From an uncultured Clostridia bacterium (GTDB lineage: Bacteria > Bacillota_A > Clostridia > Peptostreptococcales > Anaerovoracaceae), in the NCBI GenBank assembly GCA_945873875.1, contig CAMCER010000004.1, forward strand, positions 1 through 13,711: a DNA stretch of 13,711 nt, read 5' to 3'. The notes beneath the pieces are model-generated. The model ran no database searches. It saw only the letters and a program-made list of their open reading frames with translations, and had not been told where the DNA came from. A program made the translations under genes and the position numbers. Positions 7,604 to 13,711 of this stretch are shown here, one piece after another (position 1 is the stretch's first letter; each line of letters begins with the position of its first letter).

Positions 7604-8725
7604 TCATATCCCGGCTTTCAGCCTTCTTCCCTTTATCATCTCACATACTGCATCAGCCATTTTCTCTGTGCAGCATCCCGGCTCTACTTCTATGAATCTT
7701 TCCATGAACGCTGCCAGAGCATCTGAGTCATATTCTTCTTCAAGACATGCGGCAAGCTCTTCTGCGTCTGTGAACTGGTATTTTCCGATACTTTCTTCGC
7801 TGAACCGGACATTGAGCCCGTTGTCTGCCTCATACTGCTCAAGATCATATGTGTATAAATAAAGGGGTTTTCCCGTTATGGACGCCTCAACGACAAAGGA
7901 CGAATAATCGCTTATCACTATGTCACATGCCTTCAGAAGATCATAGGATCCGTATTCATCTGCGAAAATGACTCCTTCCGCCGGCTCCTTCGGCGTATCA
8001 TCCAGAGGATGGAGCCTTACCAGAAGATCGTACTTTTCCTTGTCGATGTGCCTCGCAAGGGACATGTAGTCCGTCCTGCTGATCCTTCTGAAAGTAGGCA
8101 CGTACAGGATGACCTTCTTTCCGTCCCTGCCTGCGCCGTAATGCTTTCTTATCTCATCGGACATTTCCGGATCTTCTGATGCTATGAAGTCGATCCTGGG
8201 AAGTCCTAAAAGCACTGCGTTGCTCCCGTCATATCCGAAGCCTTCACTGAAATGCCTTCCGGTGATGCGGCTGGGACAGGCTATATAGTCATAGTTCTCA
8301 TGCATATGCATCCCGGAAGAAACGGCCTCTGAAGAACCTTCCTTCTTTCCCACAGTCTGTCTGCCAAACTGCTTGACAGCGCTGACAGCATGCCATATCT
8401 GCATTATCTGAAGGTTTTTTTTATGTCTCAGAATGCTGACAGGTATGCTGTAGGAATCTGTGATCACAGCTTTTGACGCAGCGATCTGCTTCATCTGGGC
8501 CAGCATATGAAAAAAGTATCCCGGGCTCATGGAAAGTTTCCTGCACATGAGGCGTGTCTCAACTCCCCGCCGGGCAAGTTCTTCTCTCAGCATCTGATAG
8601 TCAAGAGATTCCTCATCACTCTGGCGGCTGACCATAGTCACCTGTTCTTTTTCCGGTGTGAGCCTGATGAACATATAAATGAATCTCATCAGGCCTGTGA
8701 ATAAAGCCATAAGGACCTTTTTCAA
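7604..8725 (-). CDS. CDP-glycerol glycerophosphotransferase family protein (TagB/TagF-like)
   Basis: This 373-residue protein is close in length to single-domain TagB-type enzymes. It has a short hydrophobic/amphipathic N-terminus (ALFTGLMRFIYMFIRL, about 7-22) that may help membrane attachment. Family landmarks follow in order: ITDSYSIP (88-95), QIWHAVSAVKQFG with the key histidine H112, GLPRIDFI (174-181), ILYVPTFR (206-213), RLHPLDD with H239, and the nucleotide-binding block DIVISDYSSFVVEASITGKP (268-287). In this family these histidines and the SDYSS block act in transfer of glycerol- or ribitol-phosphate from a CDP donor to a lipid-linked acceptor at the cytoplasmic membrane. The start is TTG, with a perfect AGGAGG five bases upstream overlapping the stop of the ABC ATPase gene. 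It sits between the exporter genes and the ATP-grasp genes in one operon. Donor sugar or polyol is not determined. Confidence 0.9.
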   Translation of the reverse strand: MKKVLMALFTGLMRFIYMFIRLTPEKEQVTMVSRQSDEESLDYQMLREELARRGVETRLMCRKLSMSPGYFFHMLAQMKQIAASKAVITDSYSIPVSILRHKKNLQIMQIWHAVSAVKQFGRQTVGKKEGSSEAVSSGMHMHENYDYIACPSRITGRHFSEGFGYDGSNAVLLGLPRIDFIASEDPEMSDEIRKHYGAGRDGKKVILYVPTFRRISRTDYMSLARHIDKEKYDLLVRLHPLDDTPKEPAEGVIFADEYGSYDLLKACDIVISDYSSFVVEASITGKPLYLYTYDLEQYEADNGLNVRFSEESIGKYQFTDAEELAACLEEEYDSDALAAFMERFIEVEPGCCTEKMADAVCEMIKGRRLKAGI

Positions 8726-8730
8726 ATCAG

Positions 8731-8736
8731 CCTCCT
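8731..8736 (-). promoter_or_regulatory. AGGAGG ribosome site overlapping the ABC ATPase stop codon
   Basis: The minus strand reads TAGGAGG, so the stop TAG (8735-8737) of the ATPase shares bases with a consensus ribosome site five bases before the TTG at 8723-8725. This fixes the TTG start and implies tight translational linkage between the two genes. Confidence 0.8.
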
Positions 8737-9562
8737 AAAAATCTTGGATCTCGTGTTCTTTATCATCGTCAGACTGGTCATCCTTGTGATCGTCCTTGTG
8801 CTCCTCATCTTCACCTGCAGTGAGCACCTTGGTCTTATACTTAGTACGGAACTCCTTTATGGCCTCATCCAGAGGTCCGTCATACATGACCATGCCCTCG
8901 TGAAGCACGATGCCTCTGGTGCAGAGCTCCACAGTGATGGGCCAGATATTGTTTACCATAACAAGCGTTCTGTTCTCGTCGCTGGTTATCTCCTTCAGTT
9001 TCGCCACGCATCTTGCTCTCTGGTCCAGATTGCCTACCGCAAGGAAGCAGTCAAAGACCATGATGTCATTGTCATCCACAGCCATCATGGAAAATCCCAG
9101 ACGTGATATATCCACCGGTTTGAAAGCCTTCATCTTCATGTCTATGAGCCTGTCAAGCTCTGCGAACCGGATGATCTCCTCTTCTCTTTCTGCCACCTGC
9201 TCCTTTGTCCAGCCAAGCATCCTGCCCTTCATGTATATGTTATCGCGGCCGGTGAAGTTCATGTCAAAGCCCGACCTCATATCAAAGATAGGCAGGATCT
9301 TTCCTTCGACTTCGGCTGTACCTTCAGTAGGGAAAGTAACTCCTGAGATTATCTTGGCAAGTGTACTCCTGCCGGAGCCGATATTGCCTATTATGGCGAC
9401 ATTCTCGCCTTTTTTTATCTCTATGTTCACGTCCTTCAGCGCATGGAAAGGAATGCCCTTGTTGAATCCGAAAAGCTCATGGGCCACCTTCTGCCTGTTG
9501 GACTTGTATATCCTGTATTCTTTAGAAATGTTTTCAAGTTTTATTATAGTCCTGTCTTCCAT
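8735..9562 (-). CDS. TagH-like polymer-export ABC ATPase with degenerate catalytic motifs
   Basis: This 275-residue protein has the layout of the ATPase of TagGH/Wzt-type polymer exporters (IKLENISKEYRIYKSN near the start, SGFDMNFTGRDNIYMKGRMLG at 97-117 in place of the family's 'GAGF.pelTGreNIyl.g..lG'). The catalytic positions are altered. Walker A reads GNIGSGRST (59-67) with Arg65 for the essential Lys. The signature region, usually YSSGMRxRLgFS, reads FKPVDISRLGFS (147-158) without the SGM/SGG core. Walker B reads IMVFDCFLAVGN with Asp171 kept but Cys172 for the catalytic Glu. The switch region, usually VSHD, reads VNNI with Asn205 for His. The protein ends in a charged tail (about 250-275) rich in Asp, Glu, His and Lys. 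The frame is uninterrupted and start ATG has AGAGGTG upstream. It may be an inactive half that pairs with another ATPase, a regulator, or a decaying exporter subunit. Confidence 0.88.
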   Translation of the reverse strand: MEDRTIIKLENISKEYRIYKSNRQKVAHELFGFNKGIPFHALKDVNIEIKKGENVAIIGNIGSGRSTLAKIISGVTFPTEGTAEVEGKILPIFDMRSGFDMNFTGRDNIYMKGRMLGWTKEQVAEREEEIIRFAELDRLIDMKMKAFKPVDISRLGFSMMAVDDNDIMVFDCFLAVGNLDQRARCVAKLKEITSDENRTLVMVNNIWPITVELCTRGIVLHEGMVMYDGPLDEAIKEFRTKYKTKVLTAGEDEEHKDDHKDDQSDDDKEHEIQDF

Positions 9563-9572
9563 CGATGCACCT

Positions 9573-10391
9573 CTATATGATATCCGGCAGTACTCTTCTC
9601 AGTTTCTTGTACAGCCATACTGCCACTATTGCCATCACTGCCAGCACAAGGATAAAGTATCCGAAGGACTCCATATCCTCCCAGAACCATATGTGATAAC
9701 ACATGGCGTTCCTGTAGCCCTCAACGATATATGTTATGGGGTTGAGCTTGAAGAATATCTGGGCGTGTTCCAGCGGCCTGGAGTTGAACAGTATTCCAGA
9801 AAGCCAGAAAAACGCCGGGTTCACCGCTTTTAAAAGATCCATGAAATCGCCGGAGATCACCGCAAGAAGGCCCGATGCCATGTTCCATATCACCGTCAGA
9901 AGCACCATAAAAAGCGCATATATCGGTATCTGCAGCCAGTATATGCTGGGATATGTCTTGAAACATATGCAGATCACGAACCCTATCCCTATCATTATCA
10001 CGTGTATGTACAGAAATGATACGGCTATCACCGAAGGTATCGTCGATACAGGGAAAGTGCTTCTGGTGACCAGATACTTGTACTTCCTGAAGCATCCGGC
10101 TCCCCCCAGTATCATGTCCCTCATGTAAAACCAGGGGATCATCCCGGCCATGAGCCAGACAAAGTAAGGACAGATTATCCCGTCTATATCTTTTGCGTGT
10201 CTGAATCCTATGGAAATAGCAAAATAAAAAATGCACAGATAAAACAGCGGCTTGACCAGTGCCCAGAACCACCCCAGGTCCGATGACCTGTACATGCGTC
10301 TCTGGTTCACAGTAGCCAGTGCTACAGTGCCTGAAAAGTTATGTATATTCTCCCTGATTATCTCTTTGAATGCCTTTATCAACTCAATCAC
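9573..10391 (-). CDS. ABC-2 type polymer-export permease (TagG-like)
   Basis: This 272-residue integral membrane protein has about six hydrophobic segments. It begins with a cytoplasmic amphipathic stretch and then the family-typical SSDLGWFWALVKPLFYLCIF (36-55). WLMAGMIPWFYMRDMI follows, then two long segments (VSFLYIHVIMIGIGFVICIC; IYALFMVLLTVIWNMA). The conserved loop NPITYIVEGYRNAM precedes the last transmembrane helix (FILVLAVMAIVAVWLY). The family moves undecaprenyl-linked wall polymers across the membrane with a TagH/Wzt-type ATPase. Its partner is the gene 10 bases downstream, whose catalytic motifs are lost. It is the first gene of the operon. The start is uncertain: GTG at 10389-10391 has AGGA four bases upstream, while an in-frame TTG at 10380-10382 has AGGTGA five bases upstream. 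Confidence 0.92.
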   Translation of the reverse strand: MIELIKAFKEIIRENIHNFSGTVALATVNQRRMYRSSDLGWFWALVKPLFYLCIFYFAISIGFRHAKDIDGIICPYFVWLMAGMIPWFYMRDMILGGAGCFRKYKYLVTRSTFPVSTIPSVIAVSFLYIHVIMIGIGFVICICFKTYPSIYWLQIPIYALFMVLLTVIWNMASGLLAVISGDFMDLLKAVNPAFFWLSGILFNSRPLEHAQIFFKLNPITYIVEGYRNAMCYHIWFWEDMESFGYFILVLAVMAIVAVWLYKKLRRVLPDII

Positions 10392-10422
10392 CTAATCCTG
10401 TAAAAAATAATCCCTTGTTGAG

Positions 10423-10451
10423 ATTTTAACATTATTTCAGCCATATCGCAA
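10423..10451 (-). promoter_or_regulatory. Sigma-A-like promoter for the minus-strand polymer operon
   Basis: On the minus strand, TTGCGA (10446-10451, four of six to TTGACA) is followed by exactly 17 bases and then TAAAAT (10423-10428, five of six to TATAAT). Predicted transcription would start near 10416, about 25 bases before the GTG of the permease gene. It is the only good match in this intergenic stretch and lies before the first gene of the run. Confidence 0.55.
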
Positions 10452-10452
10452 C

Positions 10453-10481
10453 GAAGAGCAGAAAATGTGTTCCTGCTCTTC
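10453..10481. repeat. Perfect 9-bp inverted repeat beside the operon promoter
   Basis: GAAGAGCAG (10453-10461) and CTGCTCTTC (10473-10481) are exact reverse complements separated by 11 bases. The left arm begins two bases from the -35 hexamer of the minus-strand promoter. On the plus strand it is followed by a moderately T-rich run (TTTGATTTTATTTA, 10487-10500), so it could be an operator or a weak terminator. No plus-strand gene ends just before it. Confidence 0.5.
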
Positions 10482-10530
10482 TCCGCTTTGATTTTATTTA
10501 CCGTTCATTCTCAGACAGTAAGACTCAGAT

Positions 10531-11004
10531 ATGAAAGCGAAACATAAAAAACTGGCCAAGGGCCAGATCCAGACAGTATCAGGATCAAAATACAGGATCA
10601 CGAAAGTCGCTTCCGCATCTGCTCAGGGCACAGTCACTCTGACCAGAGCAAAGAATGTAAAAAGTTTCGCTGTTCCCAAAACAGTAAGACTCAGCGATAA
10701 GAAGCTCTATAAAGTCACTGTCACTGCAGCAGGCGCTTTCAAAGCTGCAAAGCTCCGCACTGTGACTGTTGGCGCTAACGTGAATAAACTGGCTAAGAAC
10801 TCTTTTGCGAAAAGCAAAGCAGTGAAAGTCATTCTCAAAACGAAAAAGCTCACCGCGAAAAACATAAAGGGATGCTTCAGATCATCGAAGGTGAAAACAG
10901 TCAAAGTCAGCGTAGGAACCAAAAAGATGAACAGGACCTACGTGAAAAAATACAGAAAAATAATCACAAAGAAAAACACCGGGCGTTCAGTCACCGTCAA
11001 GTGA
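10531..11004 (+). CDS. Lysine-rich BspA/LRR-like C-terminal domain without signal peptide (probable remnant)
   Basis: This 157-residue, very basic ORF has almost no acidic residues. It resembles the C-terminal module of BspA-like leucine-rich-repeat surface proteins of Clostridia: GQIQTVSGSKYRITKVASA (11-29) and KKLYKVTVTAAGAFKAAKLR (57-76) followed by TVTVGANVNKLAKNSF, KAVKVILKTKKLTAKNIKG and a Lys/Tyr-rich end. Such modules normally sit at the end of long secreted proteins. Here there is no signal peptide, no anchor, no clear ribosome site before the ATG, and an in-frame stop only 12 bases upstream (10519-10521). None of the upstream frames supplies a secretion signal. It is most simply a 5'-truncated remnant, but the frame is intact and a short expressed protein cannot be excluded. 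It lies divergent from the polymer operon and convergent with the protease gene. Confidence 0.55.
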   Translation: MKAKHKKLAKGQIQTVSGSKYRITKVASASAQGTVTLTRAKNVKSFAVPKTVRLSDKKLYKVTVTAAGAFKAAKLRTVTVGANVNKLAKNSFAKSKAVKVILKTKKLTAKNIKGCFRSSKVKTVKVSVGTKKMNRTYVKKYRKIITKKNTGRSVTVK

Positions 11005-11013
11005 TCTTCCTGC

Positions 11014-11038
11014 CCGGTGATGATCACACCGGTGGTCT
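11014..11038 (+). terminator. Weak hairpin between convergent genes
   Basis: CCGGTG (11014-11019) and CACCGG (11027-11032) form a 6-bp GC-rich stem with a 7-base loop, 10 bases after the stop of the plus-strand ORF. The following TGGTCTTT is only mildly T-rich. It could serve either convergent gene but is not a strong intrinsic terminator. Confidence 0.3.
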
Positions 11039-11071
11039 TTATCCCGCAAGTCTGCCGGACTCTGCGGCTTA

Positions 11072-13606
11072 TCAGATAACTCTCACGCTGACCGTCACTA
11101 TGTCGGTCAGCTTTTTATAATTGCTGTTACCTGCCGCAGTCACTTTTATCTTCACCCTGTAAAGGCCTTTCCTCACGCCTTTCTTCACAGTCAGTTTGCC
11201 TGTGCTTTTATTTACGACGAATTTCTTGGAGTACCTTGTCTTGCTGACGCTGGCTTTGACGTATGTCAGAGTCCCTCTGGCGCCGCTGACGCTCATGATC
11301 TTTCTGCGTAATCTAACGAGGCTCTTTTTCTTAAGTATGCTGGCTTTCAGCTTTATGGTCTTTCCTTTCGCTGCAAGAGTGTTCCTCGCCTTATTGATCC
11401 TGTATGAGGCTTTGGCGGTCCCTGTATATGCGCCTGTTCCCTTTATGGTCACAGTGTAAGTTCCAGCGTTTTTCGGCGTTGCAGCAGACCATACTGTCGT
11501 GTAGTCAGTACCCTTCAGCAGAGCCATCCCGCCGATGGATACTATAGCAGGCCTGTGAACGTATCCGTTGTATGTATACGCAGTCTTCGACAAAACCACT
11601 TTCATACCTGATATATATGTGAGTTTCGGGATCGCTGCGGTCTTCGTCCGGGTCTGGAAAGTCGGATCCCGGAATTCTGCTGTATAAGTGATCTGCCCCT
11701 CTTCATCCGCAGTCGGCTCCTTTGTCACCTCTTCAGTCACAGCTGCCGTCTCCTTCAGAGTCTTTCCGCAGCCTTCTCTTTCGCACGTGGCTGATGCTGT
11801 CACGCTGCTGTTATCATCAGACCATGTGTACTGCGGCTCTCCCCAATCATGGCCAAGAGCCTGCTCTGTCTCACGGACAGTCCTGCTGAGTTCAACCCCG
11901 CAGCCGCTGCAGTAAACGACTTCTTCGCAGGATCCTGCATGTTCGCAATCCGCTGCCTTTTCATTTTCTTTAACTGAGTCTCTGGGAGTGTGTCTGCCGA
12001 TGCTGACCGTCATCTGACTTCCTGAGTCTGAAGTAAATATTACACCTATGCTGGACAGGCTTCTGCTGTTTGTAGACGAATCTGCATCCTCGCTGTATAC
12101 AGGAAGGTGCAGGATATCTCCCTCACCTGATGGGAAATATGTCTCCCATGCCGTAAGATCAAAGAACGGCCTTGTTTTGAACGGAGTGAGTCCTATAAAG
12201 GTGTAGCCTCCGCTGCTGGTCTTCTTTTCCGGATAAAGAGGCATCACTGCCGGCCGGTGCGATCCTGTATTATTGACTTCGTTTTCATCATTGTACTTTT
12301 CATACACCTGCTCATCTATATGCCACAGCACTATGCCTCCTCTGTTGGAGGGTTCCGCCATTGAAGATATCAGCTTCGGGTCCCATTTGCCTGCCTGCCG
12401 GTTCTCAAGAAGATAATACTCAGCGCCTGAATCATCTACTTCGATCTTCAGCGCTGAAACTGCTTCACTGATGTCGCTTTCACCGGAAGCGCTGTCACTG
12501 CTGTTATTATCGCCTTCGCCGGCATCCATGCTCTCGATTCTGTATTCTCCATGTTCTGATGCTGTCACAGGTTCTGTCCATCCAAGAATCGACCTGCACC
12601 AGATATCCATGGAATATGGAGAGTACTCACCCGCTGCATCGCGGCCCCAGATACCGTTGGCCATGACGCTCATTTTATCGACTTCATATGCGTGCCATAC
12701 ACCGCTGGAACTGTATTCAGTGTCGTAAAGATCCGGCAGTCCCAGATAATGACCCAGTTCGTGAGCCATGAGGCTTATGGGAGCCTGCTTTATACTGCCG
12801 TCTTCAACTTTTTCGCTGATGGCGATGTAGTCTATGACCTGTTTGCCGTCGTGCTCCAGTCCCGAGCTGCTGTATGCATCCAGTGACCATGCGTGAGACC
12901 ACAGGTACTGATCATATGGGTTAGTGCCGTCCGATGTAGCTCCTTCATATCCTGCAACGACAAAGCCCAGAGCCATCTCGTTGTTTTCGATAGTGCCGTC
13001 TGCGTCCGTATCGTACTGACTGAAGTCCACATACGCATCTGCCTTATCCACTGCTTTTCTGAGCATCCTGATCACGCTCAGGTTCTCTTCATCACTATCC
13101 AGATTCCATCTTTCATGCTCTGCATCAAGACTGATATGCACGATGCCGTCATTAAGACCGTCTGCCGCATTTGTATTTTTATCTGTGCCGTACTGACTGG
13201 ATTCTGCGGCCGGCGTGAATGTAAACCTGTCGCAGGACATGTCTTTATAGTACGCGCACAGTGAGTCATCCTCTGTGAATAATGTATTATGCCAGTCATA
13301 GCCATCATCATATCCGATATCTGTGAATCCGACTACCACCACCAGGAGCGGAAGGCTCTTCATCTGTCCTTCCTGAGGCGCTTTAGCGCTTTTGATGCTT
13401 TTCTTTCTGATATCTGCCGCAACATCATCTAAAGTGACCATTTCGCCCACGTGTGATCTGCAGCCTTTTTCCGTTCCGTCATATTCGCTTCCCGGTGCTG
13501 CAGGTACGGCAAATGCATCTGCCGCAGAAAGCGCAAACAAAGCTATCACTGCCAGCGCAGATGTTATGATGATCTTTCTTATCTTTTTCAGACTGGTGGT
13601 TTCCAT
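11072..13606 (-). CDS. Secreted M6-family zinc metalloprotease with C-terminal cell-surface beta domains
   Basis: This 844-residue protein has a Sec signal peptide: basic KKIRK, hydrophobic core at 11-28, probable cleavage after ADAFA (about residue 33). The mature part begins with an M6-type domain (LPLLVVVVGFTDI at 85-97). An EF-hand-like calcium loop follows (DTDADGTIENNE, 199-210). The zinc site HELGHYLGLPD has H282, E283, H286 and D292. A Met-turn region follows (DKMSVMANGIWG), then LGW and a C-terminal part of the catalytic domain. Next come a Cys-rich GHDWG-type module with CxxCG motifs, an MBG/Ig-like repeat (about 665-740), and a Lys-rich Ig-like end. All catalytic residues are present, so it should be an active extracellular protease. 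No LPxTG motif or C-terminal membrane helix is seen; retention on the wall may rely on the basic domain. Start ATG has AAGGG ten bases upstream. The gene follows another surface gene by 36 bases and is convergent to the LRR remnant. Confidence 0.92.
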   Translation of the reverse strand: METTSLKKIRKIIITSALAVIALFALSAADAFAVPAAPGSEYDGTEKGCRSHVGEMVTLDDVAADIRKKSIKSAKAPQEGQMKSLPLLVVVVGFTDIGYDDGYDWHNTLFTEDDSLCAYYKDMSCDRFTFTPAAESSQYGTDKNTNAADGLNDGIVHISLDAEHERWNLDSDEENLSVIRMLRKAVDKADAYVDFSQYDTDADGTIENNEMALGFVVAGYEGATSDGTNPYDQYLWSHAWSLDAYSSSGLEHDGKQVIDYIAISEKVEDGSIKQAPISLMAHELGHYLGLPDLYDTEYSSSGVWHAYEVDKMSVMANGIWGRDAAGEYSPYSMDIWCRSILGWTEPVTASEHGEYRIESMDAGEGDNNSSDSASGESDISEAVSALKIEVDDSGAEYYLLENRQAGKWDPKLISSMAEPSNRGGIVLWHIDEQVYEKYNDENEVNNTGSHRPAVMPLYPEKKTSSGGYTFIGLTPFKTRPFFDLTAWETYFPSGEGDILHLPVYSEDADSSTNSRSLSSIGVIFTSDSGSQMTVSIGRHTPRDSVKENEKAADCEHAGSCEEVVYCSGCGVELSRTVRETEQALGHDWGEPQYTWSDDNSSVTASATCEREGCGKTLKETAAVTEEVTKEPTADEEGQITYTAEFRDPTFQTRTKTAAIPKLTYISGMKVVLSKTAYTYNGYVHRPAIVSIGGMALLKGTDYTTVWSAATPKNAGTYTVTIKGTGAYTGTAKASYRINKARNTLAAKGKTIKLKASILKKKSLVRLRRKIMSVSGARGTLTYVKASVSKTRYSKKFVVNKSTGKLTVKKGVRKGLYRVKIKVTAAGNSNYKKLTDIVTVSVRVI

Positions 13607-13642
13607 AGGGCATTTTCCCTTGCAGCGGATCCATTCTTCACT

Positions 13643-13711
13643 TTATTTCACTGTCACGCTGACAGTTTTCCACAGACCGTTTATAGCCTGCACATATATG
13701 GTGCAGGTCCC
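13643..13711 (-). CDS. C-terminal end of a surface-type (Ig-like) protein, partial
   Basis: The last 22 codons of a gene entering from the right edge read GTCTIYVQAINGLWKTVSVTVK and then TAA (13643-13645). This resembles the end of bacterial Ig-like (Big_2-type) domains of clostridial surface proteins, where a 'G...IYV.A.nG..k.v.VtVk' strand is the final one. The frame is open to the window edge. With 36 bases to the protease start and no terminator between them, the two genes are probably co-transcribed. The main body is outside the window, so its function cannot be stated. Confidence 0.6.
   Translation of the reverse strand, partial: GTCTIYVQAINGLWKTVSVTVK

Noticed and set aside
8910..9833. 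307-codon plus-strand ORF opposite the ABC ATPase and permease
   Set aside because: It crosses two genes whose motifs are clear on the minus strand. Its Ser/Leu-rich translation looks like the complement of ordinary coding sequence.
9721..10272. 183-codon minus-strand ORF in another frame of the permease
   Set aside because: It overlaps the permease almost entirely. The permease frame has the membrane segments and conserved loops; this one does not.
10453..10500. Inverted repeat plus T-rich run as an intrinsic terminator
   Set aside because: No plus-strand gene ends upstream of it, and the T-rich run is interrupted. Annotated as an inverted repeat or possible operator instead.
10514..10694. 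14-base repeat ACAGTAAGACTCAG at 10514-10527 and 10681-10694
   Set aside because: A match of this length somewhere in a window this size is not improbable. It does not extend on either side, so it is weak evidence of duplication.
11072..11300. LPxTG sorting signal at the end of the M6 protease
   Set aside because: The C-terminus is a Lys-rich beta domain ending VTVSVRVI, with no LPxTG-like motif, hydrophobic helix or positive tail in that order.

Overview
The window looks like part of a Firmicutes (Clostridia-type, plausibly Lachnospiraceae or a relative) chromosome carrying a cell-surface glycopolymer locus. The evidence is a TagG/TagH-like polymer exporter, CDP-glycerol-type glycerophosphotransferases, strong AGGAGG-type ribosome sites, and surface proteins with the lysine-rich Ig-like, BspA-like and GHDWG-type modules common in gut Clostridia. 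No RNA gene, IS element or CRISPR array was seen.

Left and centre (1-10391, all minus strand) is one tightly packed operon read right to left. It has a promoter-like site at 10423-10451. The order is ABC-2 permease (9573-10391), TagH-like ABC ATPase (8735-9562), CDP-glycerol-type transferase (7604-8725), three paralogous ATP-grasp proteins (5155-7557, 3157-5130, 539-3145), an acidic tail frame (192-542), and the start of a second CDP-glycerol-type transferase leaving the window at position 1. Gaps are 9 to 46 bases. Three genes appear to start with TTG and one with GTG. The likely overall job is to build, decorate and export a glycerophosphate-type (teichoic-acid-like) surface polymer. The five ATP-grasp domains are the obvious candidates for a decoration step, such as joining an amine or amino acid to a carboxylate, but their substrate cannot be read from sequence.

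Two things in the operon stand out. The ABC ATPase keeps its fold and its Walker B aspartate but has lost the Walker A lysine (now Arg), the signature motif, the catalytic glutamate (now Cys) and the switch histidine (now Asn), so it looks like a pseudo-ATPase. The last ATP-grasp gene ends in a short non-homologous tail while a long, very acidic coding frame continues in the -1 frame. That points to a frameshift in a short AG repeat, or to a separate ATGA-coupled small gene. The middle ATP-grasp protein has swapped its second ATP-grasp domain for four exact-period 67-residue charged helical repeats.

Right part (10392-13711). A 139-base intergenic region holds the operon promoter and a perfect 9-bp inverted repeat. 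Next is a short plus-strand ORF (10531-11004) that resembles only the C-terminal BspA-like domain of a secreted protein, without a signal peptide; it is probably a remnant. Convergent to it is a secreted M6-family metalloprotease (11072-13606). At the right edge is the last 22 codons of another surface-type protein (13643 to the window end), also minus strand and probably co-transcribed with the protease.
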